Positions 23,827-33,835 of a DNA stretch of 64,000 nucleotides are shown here, piece by piece. Position 1 is the stretch's first letter, and every line of letters begins with the position of its first letter. The stretch lies in NCBI RefSeq assembly GCF_029784155.1, contig NC_073693.1, positions 233,073,102 to 233,137,101 of the forward strand. Reading direction: 5' to 3'. The notes below the pieces were generated by a model. That model saw only the letters and a list, made by a program, of their open reading frames with translations, made no database searches and was not told the DNA's origin. This DNA is from Uranotaenia lowii. Taxonomy: Eukaryota > Arthropoda > Insecta > Diptera > Culicidae. The position numbers and the translations under genes were made by a program.

Positions 23827-25519
23827 TAAGTCTTTAGTCTTTAGTCTTTAGTCTTTAGTCTTTAGTCTTTAGTCTTTAGTCTTTAGTCTTTAGTCTTTAG
23901 TCTTTAGTCTTTAGTCTTTAGTCTTTAGTCTTTAGTCTTTAGTCTTTAGTCTTTAGTCTTTAGTCTTTAGTCTTTAGTCTTTAGTCTTTAGTCTTTAGTC
24001 TTTAGTCTTTAGTCTTTAGTCTTTAGTCTTTAGTCTTTAGTCTTTAGTCTTTAGTCTTTAGTCTTTAGTCTTTAGTCTTTAGTCTTTAGTCTTTAGTCTT
24101 TAGTCTTTAGTCTTTAGTCTTTAGTCTTTAGTCTTTAGTCTTTAGTCTTTAGTCTTTAGTCTTTAGTCTTTAGTCTTTAGTCTTTAGTCTTTAGTCTTTA
24201 GTCTTTAGTCTTTAGTCTTTAGTCTTTAGTCTTTAGCCTTTAGTCTTTAGTCTTTAGTCTTTAGTCTTTAGTCTTTAGTCTTTAGTCTTTAGTCTTTAGT
24301 CTTTAGTCTTTAGTCTTTAGTCTTTAGTCTTTAGTCTTTAGTCTTTAGTCTTTAGTCTTTAGTCTTTAGTCTTTAGTCTTTAGTCTTTAGTCTTTAGTCT
24401 TTAGTCTTTAGTCTTTAGTCTTTAGTCTTTAGTCTTTAGTCTTTAGTCTTTAGTCTTTAGTCTTTAGTCTTTAGTCTTTAGTCTTTAGTCTTTAGTCTTT
24501 AGTCTTTAGTCTTTAGTCTTTAGTCTTTAGTCTTTAGTCTTTAGTCTTTAGTCTTTAGTCTTTAGTCTTTAGTCTTTAGTCTTTAGTCTTTAGTCTTTAG
24601 TCTTTAGTCTTTAGTCTTTAGTCTTTAGTCTTTAGTCTTTAGTCTTTAGTCTTTAGTCTTTAGTCTTTAGTCTTTAGTCTTTAGTCTTTAGTCTTTAGTC
24701 TTTAGTCTTTAGTCTTTAGTCTTTAGTCTTTAGTCTTTAGTCTTTAGTCTTTAGTCTTTAGTCTTTAGTCTTTAGTCTTTAGTCTTTAGTCTTTAGTCTT
24801 TAGTCTTTAGTCTTTAGTCTTTAGTCTTTAGTCTTTAGTCTTTAGTCTTTAGTCTTTAGTCTTTAGTCTTTAGTCTTTAGTCTTTAGTCTTTAGTCTTTA
24901 GTCTTTAGTCTTTAGTCTTTAGTCTTTAGTCTTTAGTCTTTAGTCTTTAGTCTTTAGTCTTTAGTCTTTAGTCTTTAGTCTTTAGTCTTTAGTCTTTAGT
25001 CTTTAGTCTTTAGTCTTTAGTCTTTAGTCTTTAGTCTTTAGTCTTTAGTCTTTAGTCTTTAGTCTTTAGTCTTTAGTCTTTAGTCTTTAGTCTTTAGTCT
25101 TTAGTCTTTAGTCTTTAGTCTTTAGTCTTTAGTCTTTAGTCTTTAGTCTTTAGTCTTTAGTCTTTAGTCTTTAGTCTTTAGTCTTTAGTCTTTAGTCTTT
25201 AGTCTTTAGTCTTTAGTCTTTAGTCTTTAGTCTTTAGTCTTTAGTCTTTAGTCTTTAGTCTTTAGTCTTTAGTCTTTAGTCTTTAGTCTTTAGTCTTTAG
25301 TCTTTAGTCTTTAGTCTTTAGTCTTTAGTCTTTAGTCTTTAGTCTTTAGTCTTTAGTCTTTAGTCTTTAGTCTTTAGTCTTTAGTCTTTAGGCTTTAGTC
25401 TTTAGTCTTTAGTCTTTAGTCTTTAGTCTTTAGTCTTTAGTCTTTAGTCTTTAGTCTTTAGGCTTTAGTCTTTAGTCTTTAGTCTTTAGTCTTTAGTCTT
25501 TAGTCTTTAGTCTTTAGTC
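23827..25519. repeat. 7-bp satellite array, unit TCTTTAG
   Basis: About 242 copies with only three visible single-base variants (near 24237, 25391 and 25461). It resumes the unit seen at 21476-21577. TTAG occurs within the unit, but it is not the insect telomere repeat TTAGG. Confidence 0.97.
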
Positions 25520-27847
25520 ACAAAAATAATAAACGACACACATTTTTGTCATATCAAAACATCAACTTTCACTTAGGAGGTAGATTAACCCTTTCAACGG
25601 CATCACTTATCAAAACGCCATATCGAAATCCAATCTCTGCCATTCTCTGTAAGTTTACCTACAGCTTCGACATTTTTTTTTGCTTTCATCGACCGATTTT
25701 CCGCAAAACTGTTATGTTCCCTCAAAATGACTTGGTTGGTTACAGAACAGGAACTTCCAGACCGCGTCGTCAGCAATAGGGAGCCAGCAAGAATTTATAC
25801 TAAGCACCGATGGCAGTTTCTACGAGTAAGATCTCTTATCTCTAGACTATTGTGTGCTGCTTTGAACCGGAAGTGGTGAGACTGCAGCAAAGTAGTAGCG
25901 CCATTTGTAATTATCGTCTAGTTTTATGTGCTTCTGCCAAATTGGCTCAAGCTGTTGATATGGCTATTTTTTTTGGTTTCACTCTCTGGAGCCACTTTTC
26001 TGGTCCAATTTCAATCTACTTTAAAGGTTGGTTTTTCGTTTCTAAATGAGTTGCAATCATTAAAAAAAATATTTATAACAAAATTCTTTCAGTAATTATT
26101 TTCTATTAATGTAATTATTTACTGTCATTAATTTTTCATTTTCGTCTTCGGGTTAACTTTTTCAATTTTTTTTCTTCACCATTTTTTGTTATTTGCTCAC
26201 GCCCGATTCAAACTCGTGAGGCCATTACAATATTAAGTTACCTGACCCTTGCCGGCCTATGACATTTCCTATACATACATTTACCGGTTTCAGTCGAATG
26301 TACATTTGACCCACCTGAAAAACTCGACAATGGTGAGCTGTAACTAATATACTGGAAAGCAATCCTCCTGCTGCCCGCAAGCAGTTGTAAAATGATGATT
26401 TATTAACTTAGTCGCGAATGTTGGGAGCAGTTTACATGCAGCAATTAAAAGCTTACAACACGTTTACCCGGTCATGGGGAAAGAATGCTATTTAAATATT
26501 TTAGTTTGGCTCGCTCGCTGTAATTTAATTGCTTTTGCCCTTAATTGAAAGCCAAAGTTTGTGCAGCGAATTTATGCATTAACGGATGATAGAGCCCCCA
26601 GGTTTATATTTGAACTGCAGCTAAGATCAAGTTTTATTCTTTTCTAAAAAAAAATTCTCAATTTTCGACAAACAAAGGGTTTTAAAACTTTCCAGTAGTT
26701 CATATATCAAGCATCCATAAACTGCACCCATACATGCCATCGAATACCACGGAAAAGCCCTTATGCTTGCCTATGGAAAGTTTACTTTGTTAACATTTCT
26801 TCTCTTCCTGGTATAAAGTTCTTGTTCAGGATTAGTCCAAATGATACGTTGTGTGGAAATTTTAAATGATTTCATATAAACCTTTTTATACACTTTTAAT
26901 CCTTTGAATATGCACAATCGTATTTTCATTTAACCTCCAAATTATCAGATTCAAAAGTGGACTGTAATAAATGAAAATACTATTACTAAAAAGTATGAAA
27001 ATAAACGAAAAAGCTGTAACTTTGTCAAATTTGAGTTTTCAAAAGGATATGTTTTAAAAAACTTTAAAAAAAAATCGTTTCATAATCTTATTGATTGCAA
27101 AGAGATTTATTCGTTCTATTTTTGTATTCTTTATTTGATTCAATTTGAAAAAGCCGAAAAATATTAAACAAAAAGTAGATATCTATTGCTTCTTAAATAT
27201 ATTTATGTTAACGTCTTTTGGGCTTCAAAAAAACATAAATTAATCCATCCGCTGATATTTTTTTTAAAGAATTAAACAAAGTTAAATACCAGGGAACCCC
27301 CCCCCAGGGAACCCCCCCCCCTTTCCCAACTGGAACGAAGAGAGGATCTACCAAACATAAAAATGTTTGCATAACTCGAGAACTGATCACAATCAAATGG
27401 ATCCAAATTTGGCTTGGGAGGGTTTTTTGATACGAGCAATCCCAAGCAACCAAAAGTTCCATAAAACAGGTACAAAAACGCTTACTCAGCCCCATCATTG
27501 ATATGAAGTACGTTCTATGCAGCTCAAAATTTAAGTTCTTATTGATACTTTCAAGTTCCAAAACAAGTCTTAATGATCTTCTATTCAGCTTCCAACGGCC
27601 TTTTAATTCAGCTTCCAAAAAATCGCAAAATGAGCAAAAAAAAATTCTCTCTTTCTCAACTGAACCGTTGGCTTCGGTTCATATCACCTTTTCTTGATTA
27701 TTTACTGTGTTCTGTACCGGTGCCGTCATGATGCTACGCGCCGGATTTCAAACTCGACAAATTGCTTAATTGCTTCTTTCCTACATTTCCTACATACATC
27801 GCATCAGAATGGTCACTAAAGTACAAGATTACTTATTGAAAAAAAAC
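25520..27847. other. Intergenic, no gene seen
   Basis: The part at 25540-26050 is less AT-rich but without a supported frame. The part at 26330-26600 is a repeat-poor island with TAATTGAAAG and ATGCATTAACGG-type homeodomain-like sites, possibly regulatory. Two C-runs (27298-27304 region and 27311-27319 region) are separated by AGGGAA. Confidence 0.4.
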
Positions 27848-27918
27848 TTGCCCGGCTTGGGGATCGAACCCCGACCTTCGTGGTGAGAATCGAACACGCT
27901 ACCACGAGACCACGCCTA
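27848..27918 (-). ncRNA. tRNA-like relic or tRNA-derived SINE head
   Basis: Read on the minus strand, GTGGTCTCGTGGTAGCG resembles a pol III A box. GGGGTTCGATCCCC is a T-arm with matching stem and B box. The space between has a loop TTCTCAC that would give a Glu-like CTC anticodon. The acceptor ends do not pair, so this is not a working tRNA gene. Confidence 0.5.
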
Positions 27919-27984
27919 TATGTTGTTCTAACTGAAACTAAAACTCGAAGAAGTGATTTGATTTTGAAAGCACATCAATGCAAT

Positions 27985-28255
27985 TTTTGTGACTTATCAA
28001 ATCCCGTTTGAGCACTTTTGTGCCCTTTATGTGACTTACCAAATCCCGTATTGAGCACTTTTGTGCCCTTTATGTGACTTAAGTCCCGTATAACGTACGT
28101 ATAGATCACTTTTGCAGCTTTCAAGTTCGTTAATGAGCACATATAGTTCACTAATGGGAATTGGGCAAAACAAGTCACATACAACGTACATTTTAATCAC
28201 TTTTGCAACTTTCAAGTTCATTAATGAGTACATAAAGTTCACTAAAAGGAATTGG
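27985..28255. repeat. Short tandem duplications (42-bp and ~98-bp units)
   Basis: TGACTTAYCAAATCCCGT..GAGCACTTTTGTGCCC is present twice at 27989-28072. A longer unit running from ATCACTTTTGCARCTTTCAA to GGAATTGGGCA is present twice at about 28105-28255. The units share the GTGACTT and CACTTTTG phrases, suggesting serial duplication of one dispersed repeat. Confidence 0.75.
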
Positions 28256-28451
28256 GCAGTTGATTCTCTTTGTCAGCCAATATGTAACTTTCAATGCCTT
28301 CATTCAAGTAAATATGTGACTTTTGGTTGCTTGGGATGTTTCCATAGATTTCTAAATGTTCTCGAAATTTTGATTTCTGGAAAGAAAATTTAAGCGAGAA
28401 GTGCCAAATTAATACACTTGAAGTCATAAGTGAGTTTTTTTTGTCAGGAAA

Positions 28452-28600
28452 TCAGGGTTCGTTCATAAAAAAAAATGTAATAAAGCTAAATTTTGGATTT
28501 TTATGAACTTATTGGGAATCCCAGAAGAATTTTTTCATTTAAATGCGCCTAAAAAAGTTACAAGCCGCTAAACTTCTAGTAGTGTCATATTGACACTCTT
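28452..28600. repeat. Dispersed repeat shared with 44232-44378
   Basis: TCAGGGTTCGTTCATAAAAA, then AAGTTACAAGCCGC-AAACTTC and GTGTCATATTGACACTC, match 44232-44378 in order and orientation. It is probably a MITE. The ends are not resolved. Confidence 0.6.
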
Positions 28601-29618
28601 CTGTAGAAATTATTTTCTTCTTCTTCTTCTTTCTCTACTTGAACTGCATCGCAGTTCGGGTTGTAAGGGCCAGTGGCTAAGACTATATGCCCTAAATTAT
28701 TTTGAAAGGAAAGTGCCGCAAAACAAAGGATTTTTTTCCTTTGATTTTGGGACATATAACAATTACTTAGATTCAATTAGATTTTCCTTTGCTTCAAAGA
28801 AATGTTTTCCTTGGAATCATAAAATGTTTTTTGATTCAAACCCTGAAATATAATGATTCAAAATCTCATATCCCATAAATCTATAGAATTTTTGATTGAT
28901 GCTATAACATTTTTCTTTATTTCCAAGTTATTTTGATTTTAATTTGAACCCATTTATTCTTTGATCTATAAAAATCTAGTATCACCAATTAATTGTTCTC
29001 ATCTTTATTCATCTTACAACAAAAGGTTTTGCCACTGTGTATTCTTCCTGATCCAGATTTTAGGAAATCTACGTGTAAAGTAGAGAGTAAACTAGAAAAC
29101 CTTTAAGTAGTCAAGACACAACTGAATGACAGATATACTTTCCCAAAAACAATTAATGAAATGTCGGGAGGGTTATTATGCACCAGCAACTTTAAGATCG
29201 TTTTAGAACAATAAAAAATACTCACTTCTAATCATGCTTAAGTTGATCTGCAGACGCTTTTCTAGCCAAGAAGCAGATTAAAGACATAAATTAAACCGTT
29301 AGGTTTGGGGGGGGGGGGGTGTCGGTTGGGTTTTTGTATCGGATCGTTTTGGAATTTCGTCAGCTGAATAGTTGACCTAAAACAAATTTAAAATTTTAAA
29401 TTTTTTGACAAATCACCTGCTGAATCGATGCTGTCAAGTTTTCAACGAGGTATTGCACTTGTTCGACTTTAATGTTTCAAAGTCTGTGCTCAATTGTACA
29501 ATCCATGACGTAACCTACACAGAAAAAAAATGTAATGTTACATTGCACGGAATTTTTCATTTTCAAACTCGAAAAAAAAAATTGCTTGAAAAGACATGTA
29601 AAAAAACACGAACAAATA
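28601..29618. other. Intergenic, no gene seen
   Basis: A TTC run lies at 28616-28630 and a G12 run near 29308-29320. The stretch starting CTACACAGAAAAAAAATG at 29515 resembles the ends of small insect DNA elements. Confidence 0.4.
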
Positions 29619-29619
29619 T

Positions 29620-29720
29620 TTACAGTTTAGAAAATCCATGTAACCTTACATGGAAGAACATGGGTAGAAAGGAATCGGGTGTTTTCATGTAATAATAAAG
29701 CTTGTTTCATGTAAACCTCC
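29620..29720 (+). repeat. Left inverted-repeat arm
   Basis: Contains TTAGAAAATCC, TTACATGGAAG and CATGGGTAGAAAGGAATCGG, and pairs with 33735-33832. Confidence 0.65.
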
Positions 29721-30045
29721 GTTCACATTAATTGTAAATCTACAGATATATTTTAGAGGAGAAAGTCATCCATTTGTAATTGGAAAAGTAACGGAAGATT
29801 TTTTCGGTGAAATCCAAATGAAATAAGTGTTATAGAATGAAATATGTAAATCACTTCTTGTTTAAACGTAAAAGCTTTGTAACGGTATACGCAAGGTGAA
29901 GAAACATTTACTACAAAGGGCATTTAGTAATTGCAGTTTCCTTAATGTTTGAATCGCGGAAAGTGTCATGGTGCTTTGTGAGCTGTGAAAAAAAATATAA
30001 GCTGGAAAAAATTTCCAAATCAAGGCAGTGAATTTGCAATGTTTT

Positions 30046-30830
30046 ATGGACTCAGGTAAGCGAAAAAATATAGCACCTACCTCCATAAATCTATTAAATT
30101 CTTTCTCAGTTCCAGTCAGTTTAAAGAAAAATCCATGGATAACGAATGATTTTTCGGACAAAGTCAGCCGTAAGATTTTCCAGTCAGCCGTAAAGGTGTT
30201 CTCCTTGATGCATATCAACACTGAGCAGGAAGTGCCCCAAAAACGGCAGGAAACGTTTCAACCCCCAATCGAAAGCATCTCGTGCCTCAGCGATTCGATG
30301 GCGGAATTGGTCAGTTATCGGGGACCCTTCCGGCACAACATGGTGAAGGAGGCTCAGTCCGTGTCGAGAATGACGAAAAACTGCTGAACAAGTTTATCCC
30401 GGGTGACGATAAGAACCAATTTCGAGGTGAACCAGTGAGTAGCAGTGCTTGTTTGGCCGGGAAATATGCGTTTAATTTCAAATGGGAAAATTTGAGAAAA
30501 ATATTTGTCCCGCTCTTTACCAGAGTCCCATTCGGAGCTGCTCATGAAACGTGTGGATAAACACCGGTCTAAAGAGCTGCTCGATATACGGATCTTTGGA
30601 AACGAAGACTTCCTGGGGCACCTAAAGTTCCTGCTGACGGGTATCGGTTCCGGTGTTTCCAGTACAACGATCAAAACAGCTTCAAAATGCAAATGCCATT
30701 TCACGATGCACGTAGTCTCCCCGCTCACCATGAAATCCGTAACTGTCCAGTTTGTTGAACTGGGCACTTGTTCCGGCGGTTGTGAAGAAATGACCAAAAT
30801 AATCAACGATCGAAAATTTCTGTTTTTACC
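30046..30830 (+). pseudogene. Broken multi-exon gene fragment, product not recognised
   Basis: ATGGACTCAG at 30046-30055 ends at a GTAAGC donor; a 54-bp intron ends in TTTCTCAG at 30109. The next exon (30110-30434) reads VPVSLKKNPWITNDF... to ...MVKEAQSV, then needs a frame change near 30350-30365 to continue VENDEKLLNKFIPGDDKNQF. A GTGAGT donor at 30435 and an acceptor AG at 30524-30525 join it in frame to SHSELLMKRVDKHRSKELL... This runs through a Cys-containing part (SKCKCHF, CSGGCEEM) to a GTAAGC donor at 30831. Codon choice is richer in G/C third positions than the surroundings, so it derives from a real gene. I cannot name the family. It may be the 5' part of the USP-like pseudogene downstream, with a 1.4 kb intron between. 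Confidence 0.45.
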
Positions 30831-32254
30831 GTAAGCAGGATTGTAATCGTGAAAAAAATTCAACCAAAGGCAATAGAGTATTAACTAGGTAGAGCATTAC
30901 TCAGAATTAAGCTACATACAGCACCGGTCATGACTCTATAGAAATTTGTGTGCGTGCACACAGGATTTTAAATTTGCACATCCATATCATTTTCTCTGAT
31001 GATATTTTTTCTCCAAACTTTATATTTATAGGGAGATCAACTATCCCACTATTATCTGACGAAATTTCACGTTAATATAAAATTTGGGTTTTGAAATACA
31101 ACAATTCAAAAAATGTTTAACTTGAATCGTTGAAATTGAAATATCTTCAAAACGACTCAACGAGTTTGTAAATTTTACTGAGAGATTCTTGAATAGTACA
31201 TAAATCTTTCAGTACAAAAGTTACCAAGGAAACATGTGAACATTGCGGCGGAGCCTCATTGGATACAGATTTTTTTTATCGAGGTTTAAAGATTTAGTTT
31301 TAAATAATCTGTCATTTGAATTGAAAAAATTGCGTTGGGTGATACGTAAAATATTTAAGTTTAAATGAAAGAACCCTAAAATTCAAATTCACGCAAAACT
31401 GAAGCTAAGCAAATCTTAAATATTTGTATATAATATAATAAAACATCTAATTTCGTCAGATCATAGTAAGATCGTTAATCTGACTCTAATAGAAAGTTTG
31501 AAGTAAAGATATGATTCACATAGAATTACGAACAGTACTGTATATTCCTGAGGTCGCCTGACAGAGTATATTATTCAAACAAATATCTATATATGGAAAT
31601 AGAATACTTCTTCACTTTTCCAACAAGCATAAACCTTATTCAACCAACACAATGAAGGATCAGCGGTATGTTATACCTGCGCATTGGTATGTACATATAT
31701 CTTGCCCTTGAGGATGTCAAAACTTGGCACTCGGTTTTCAAACAGTCGAGAGACGTTTTGGATATTTTTTTTAGGTATTTTTTTTAATTTAAATTTTTTT
31801 TTGGTCATTTGTAATAACATTGAGAAAGTGACTAAAATATTTATCAGGTGTTTATTTAAAATAGTATTCGATAGTATAGTTCAATGTTTCGTTTTCAAAT
31901 CATTTTGTTAGAATCATTGTTATTAGCTTAGCGAAACTCATAAATTCGAAACAGCGAAACATAATTCCATGTTTTGCCTTTTGCTTAAGCCCTTTGGAAA
32001 ATATGTACTGTTTTTTTTAGTATTGTTTTGTTTCTTATAGTTTTTTTCTGATATGCATATAATCGTGGCTATAAACAGTTTCGAATGAATAATTTGTCCT
32101 TCTTCATAACCGGAGTATTCATGTGGGTCGCATAGAGTAGTAGTATAGTACAAACACTCGTTTTGCCGGAGGTCCGGAGACAGCAGGAAGGAGGGTAAGT
32201 TTCCATCGTTGAGGCTTTATGATCCTGTTTTTAATTTATCATTCTACTTTCTAG

Positions 32255-33117
32255 GTCTCTTAAGGACTCTGGAATACTAGTCGTATTAATACCTGCTTCA
32301 TGAACTAAGTAATTCGGTGCCTAAGCCATACCCTGAAGTCCACCAGCTACTTCGCAATCAACCATCCACGGACCGAGGAACTATCAGAGACCTGAAGATT
32401 CTATCTGGTATGTTTGTCTCTTTTTGTTTTAAGTTATCCACAAAGATTATCATTGCCTTTCTCCCAATAGAATACATCAAACTAATTAGATATGTGGAGC
32501 GGAATGACGCGGAACGTCAACCCGTCCGAGATTAAGTGTGCTTTCTCGAGCAAGCACCGGATGTACTCCGGGTCGGCCCAGGGGTTCCTGCGGTGCCTCA
32601 TTTGTTTGCTGCACGGTGCCCTCAATTTTTCGGTCAAGCGGAATCCAATGTCGAAAGAAATGGATGATTACGAAATTGAGTAAGTTATTACAATCTTGTG
32701 AGATCTAAAGACGGGCAATTAAACTTACCAATCGTTTCAGTGTCTTTTGTAATTGGAATCGGATATGATGTTGGAATGGTACTCCAAGAGTCGAGAAATC
32801 AAAGTCCTGGTCATTGGAATGCTGCGAAGCACCCTCAAGTGTACCGTGTGCAATAGCGAGAGCGTCACATTCGACCCGTTCTAAGATTTGAGGTGAATTT
32901 CGTCAAGATAAACTCACAGATTTCCGGAAATCTCATATTCCATTGATCAACTCCCGCTGTAAAGTTGAGAACTCTCTGGTTATTTGTTTGTTTTTTAAAA
33001 GTTTTTTTTTCTCCTTTTTTGTAGGTTGTGCTTTTCAAATTCTGTTGCTGGATCTGAAATTATGTTCTCAGAATTGGAAGCTTTTCTATCGGAACTGCAG
33101 GCCTATTTAGACATTTG
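32255..33117 (+). pseudogene. Ubiquitin-specific protease (USP2-like) pseudogene, catalytic N-lobe
   Basis: Exon 32255-32407 follows a TTTCTAG acceptor and reads GLWNTSRINTCFMN, stop, VIRCLSHTL...TSYF. It corresponds to the USP Cys box (GLxNLGNTCFMNSxxQCLS) with the nucleophile Cys kept and the following Ser turned into a stop. After a 63-bp GT-AG intron, exon 32471-32679 reads MWSGMTRNVNPSEIKCAF... and SAQGFLRCL, the decayed QQDSQEFLRxL box. After another 61-bp intron, exon 32741-32893 reads LEWYSKSREIKVLVIGMLRS and TLKCTVCNSESVTFDPF, where a stop replaces the expected Trp. A likely further exon begins at 33025. The missing C-lobe His box, stops and frame changes make it non-functional. Retained introns show it did not arise by reverse transcription. 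Intact relatives remove ubiquitin from proteins. Confidence 0.7.
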
Positions 33118-33480
33118 ATTAAGGCACACAGAAATGGCTATTACAAGGCACCTATACTTCCGTCTGCTGCAGGAAATTCCATCAACTGGCTTTCACTCTG
33201 GCAAGTCGATAATTAGGTGTACGACTGGAAGAAACTGCGATCTCAAGTCCGAGGAAACTAAAATTTCGGTCAAGCAGTACTGCTCTTGGGATGCGACGAA
33301 GCCGGATAAAATCTGGATTAGTTTGATCGGTTTGCTTATATTTCCTGTGTGGACTTCTTTTCTCCGTCTGATCACCAAAATAAAGTTGGTGCGAGAAGAC
33401 TCACAAGCAGCTTCGTCGAACGCGCCCTGAAATGCGACTTGCTTGAGATAACTATCTCCGTTTGGCTGATTGAAAACACT
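33105..33480 (+). pseudogene. Coding-like remnant, product not recognised
   Basis: One frame reads HLIKAHRNGYYKAPILPSAA..., has stops, and later reads VGARRLTSSFVERALKCDLL with G/C-ending codons. A second frame stays open for 98 codons over 33134-33430. Composition suggests former coding sequence. It may be the tail of the USP-like pseudogene or a third captured piece. Confidence 0.3.
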
Positions 33481-33734
33481 TAAAAATACTTCAATCGTAT
33501 CCTAGTCATAACAATCAAGTTTTAATTTAATAATCAAGAATTGTGCAATAAATGGTTGAATATTCAGAATATGTTTTGATTTGTATTTTGAAACCATTGA
33601 GTCCATGTACGGGTTGGGTTGATTCCAATAAGAATTGAATGAAGATGAATTCAAATGTAAATTTACTGTAAACAAAACACCATGGTTGTTGAAAAGATTT
33701 ACATGTGATTTCGTTTTACATGTCAAGTAATGTC

Positions 33735-33832
33735 AAGTAGAATTACATGAAATGAACTGTATTTTCACGTGTTATTACCCGATTCCCTTCTACCCATGCA
33801 CTTGCATGTAAAAATACGAGGATTTTTCTAAG
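33735..33832 (-). repeat. Right inverted-repeat arm
   Basis: Inverted partner of 29620-29720. It is followed by GTGTGTAG at the outer edge. Confidence 0.65.
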
Positions 33833-33835
33833 TGT

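Larger units (their letters stand above)
29620..33835. mobile_element. 4.2-kb segment bounded by inverted repeats and carrying broken exons
   Basis: Left arm about 29620-29720, right arm about 33735-33832 inverted. In the first 55 aligned positions about four in five agree, including TTAGAAAA, TTACATG, CATGGGTAGAA and GGAATCGGGT; further in, CATTTCATGTAA-type phrases recur. Between the arms lie the exon fragments described separately. Two readings are possible: one large non-autonomous DNA transposon that captured gene pieces with introns, or two independent small elements that happen to flank a decaying gene copy. No clear target duplication was found. Confidence 0.45.

Noticed and set aside
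21581..23837. Open frames of 504-638 codons on both strands across the 9/11-mer block
   Set aside because: Several frames and both strands are open at once, as expected for a nine-base stop-free unit; no start context or domain.
23827..25519. Telomere repeat
   Set aside because: The unit is TCTTTAG, not TTAGG; flies and mosquitoes lack TTAGG telomeres, and the array is internal.
27848..27918. Functional tRNA gene
   Set aside because: A-box, B-box and T-arm are present but the acceptor stem does not pair.
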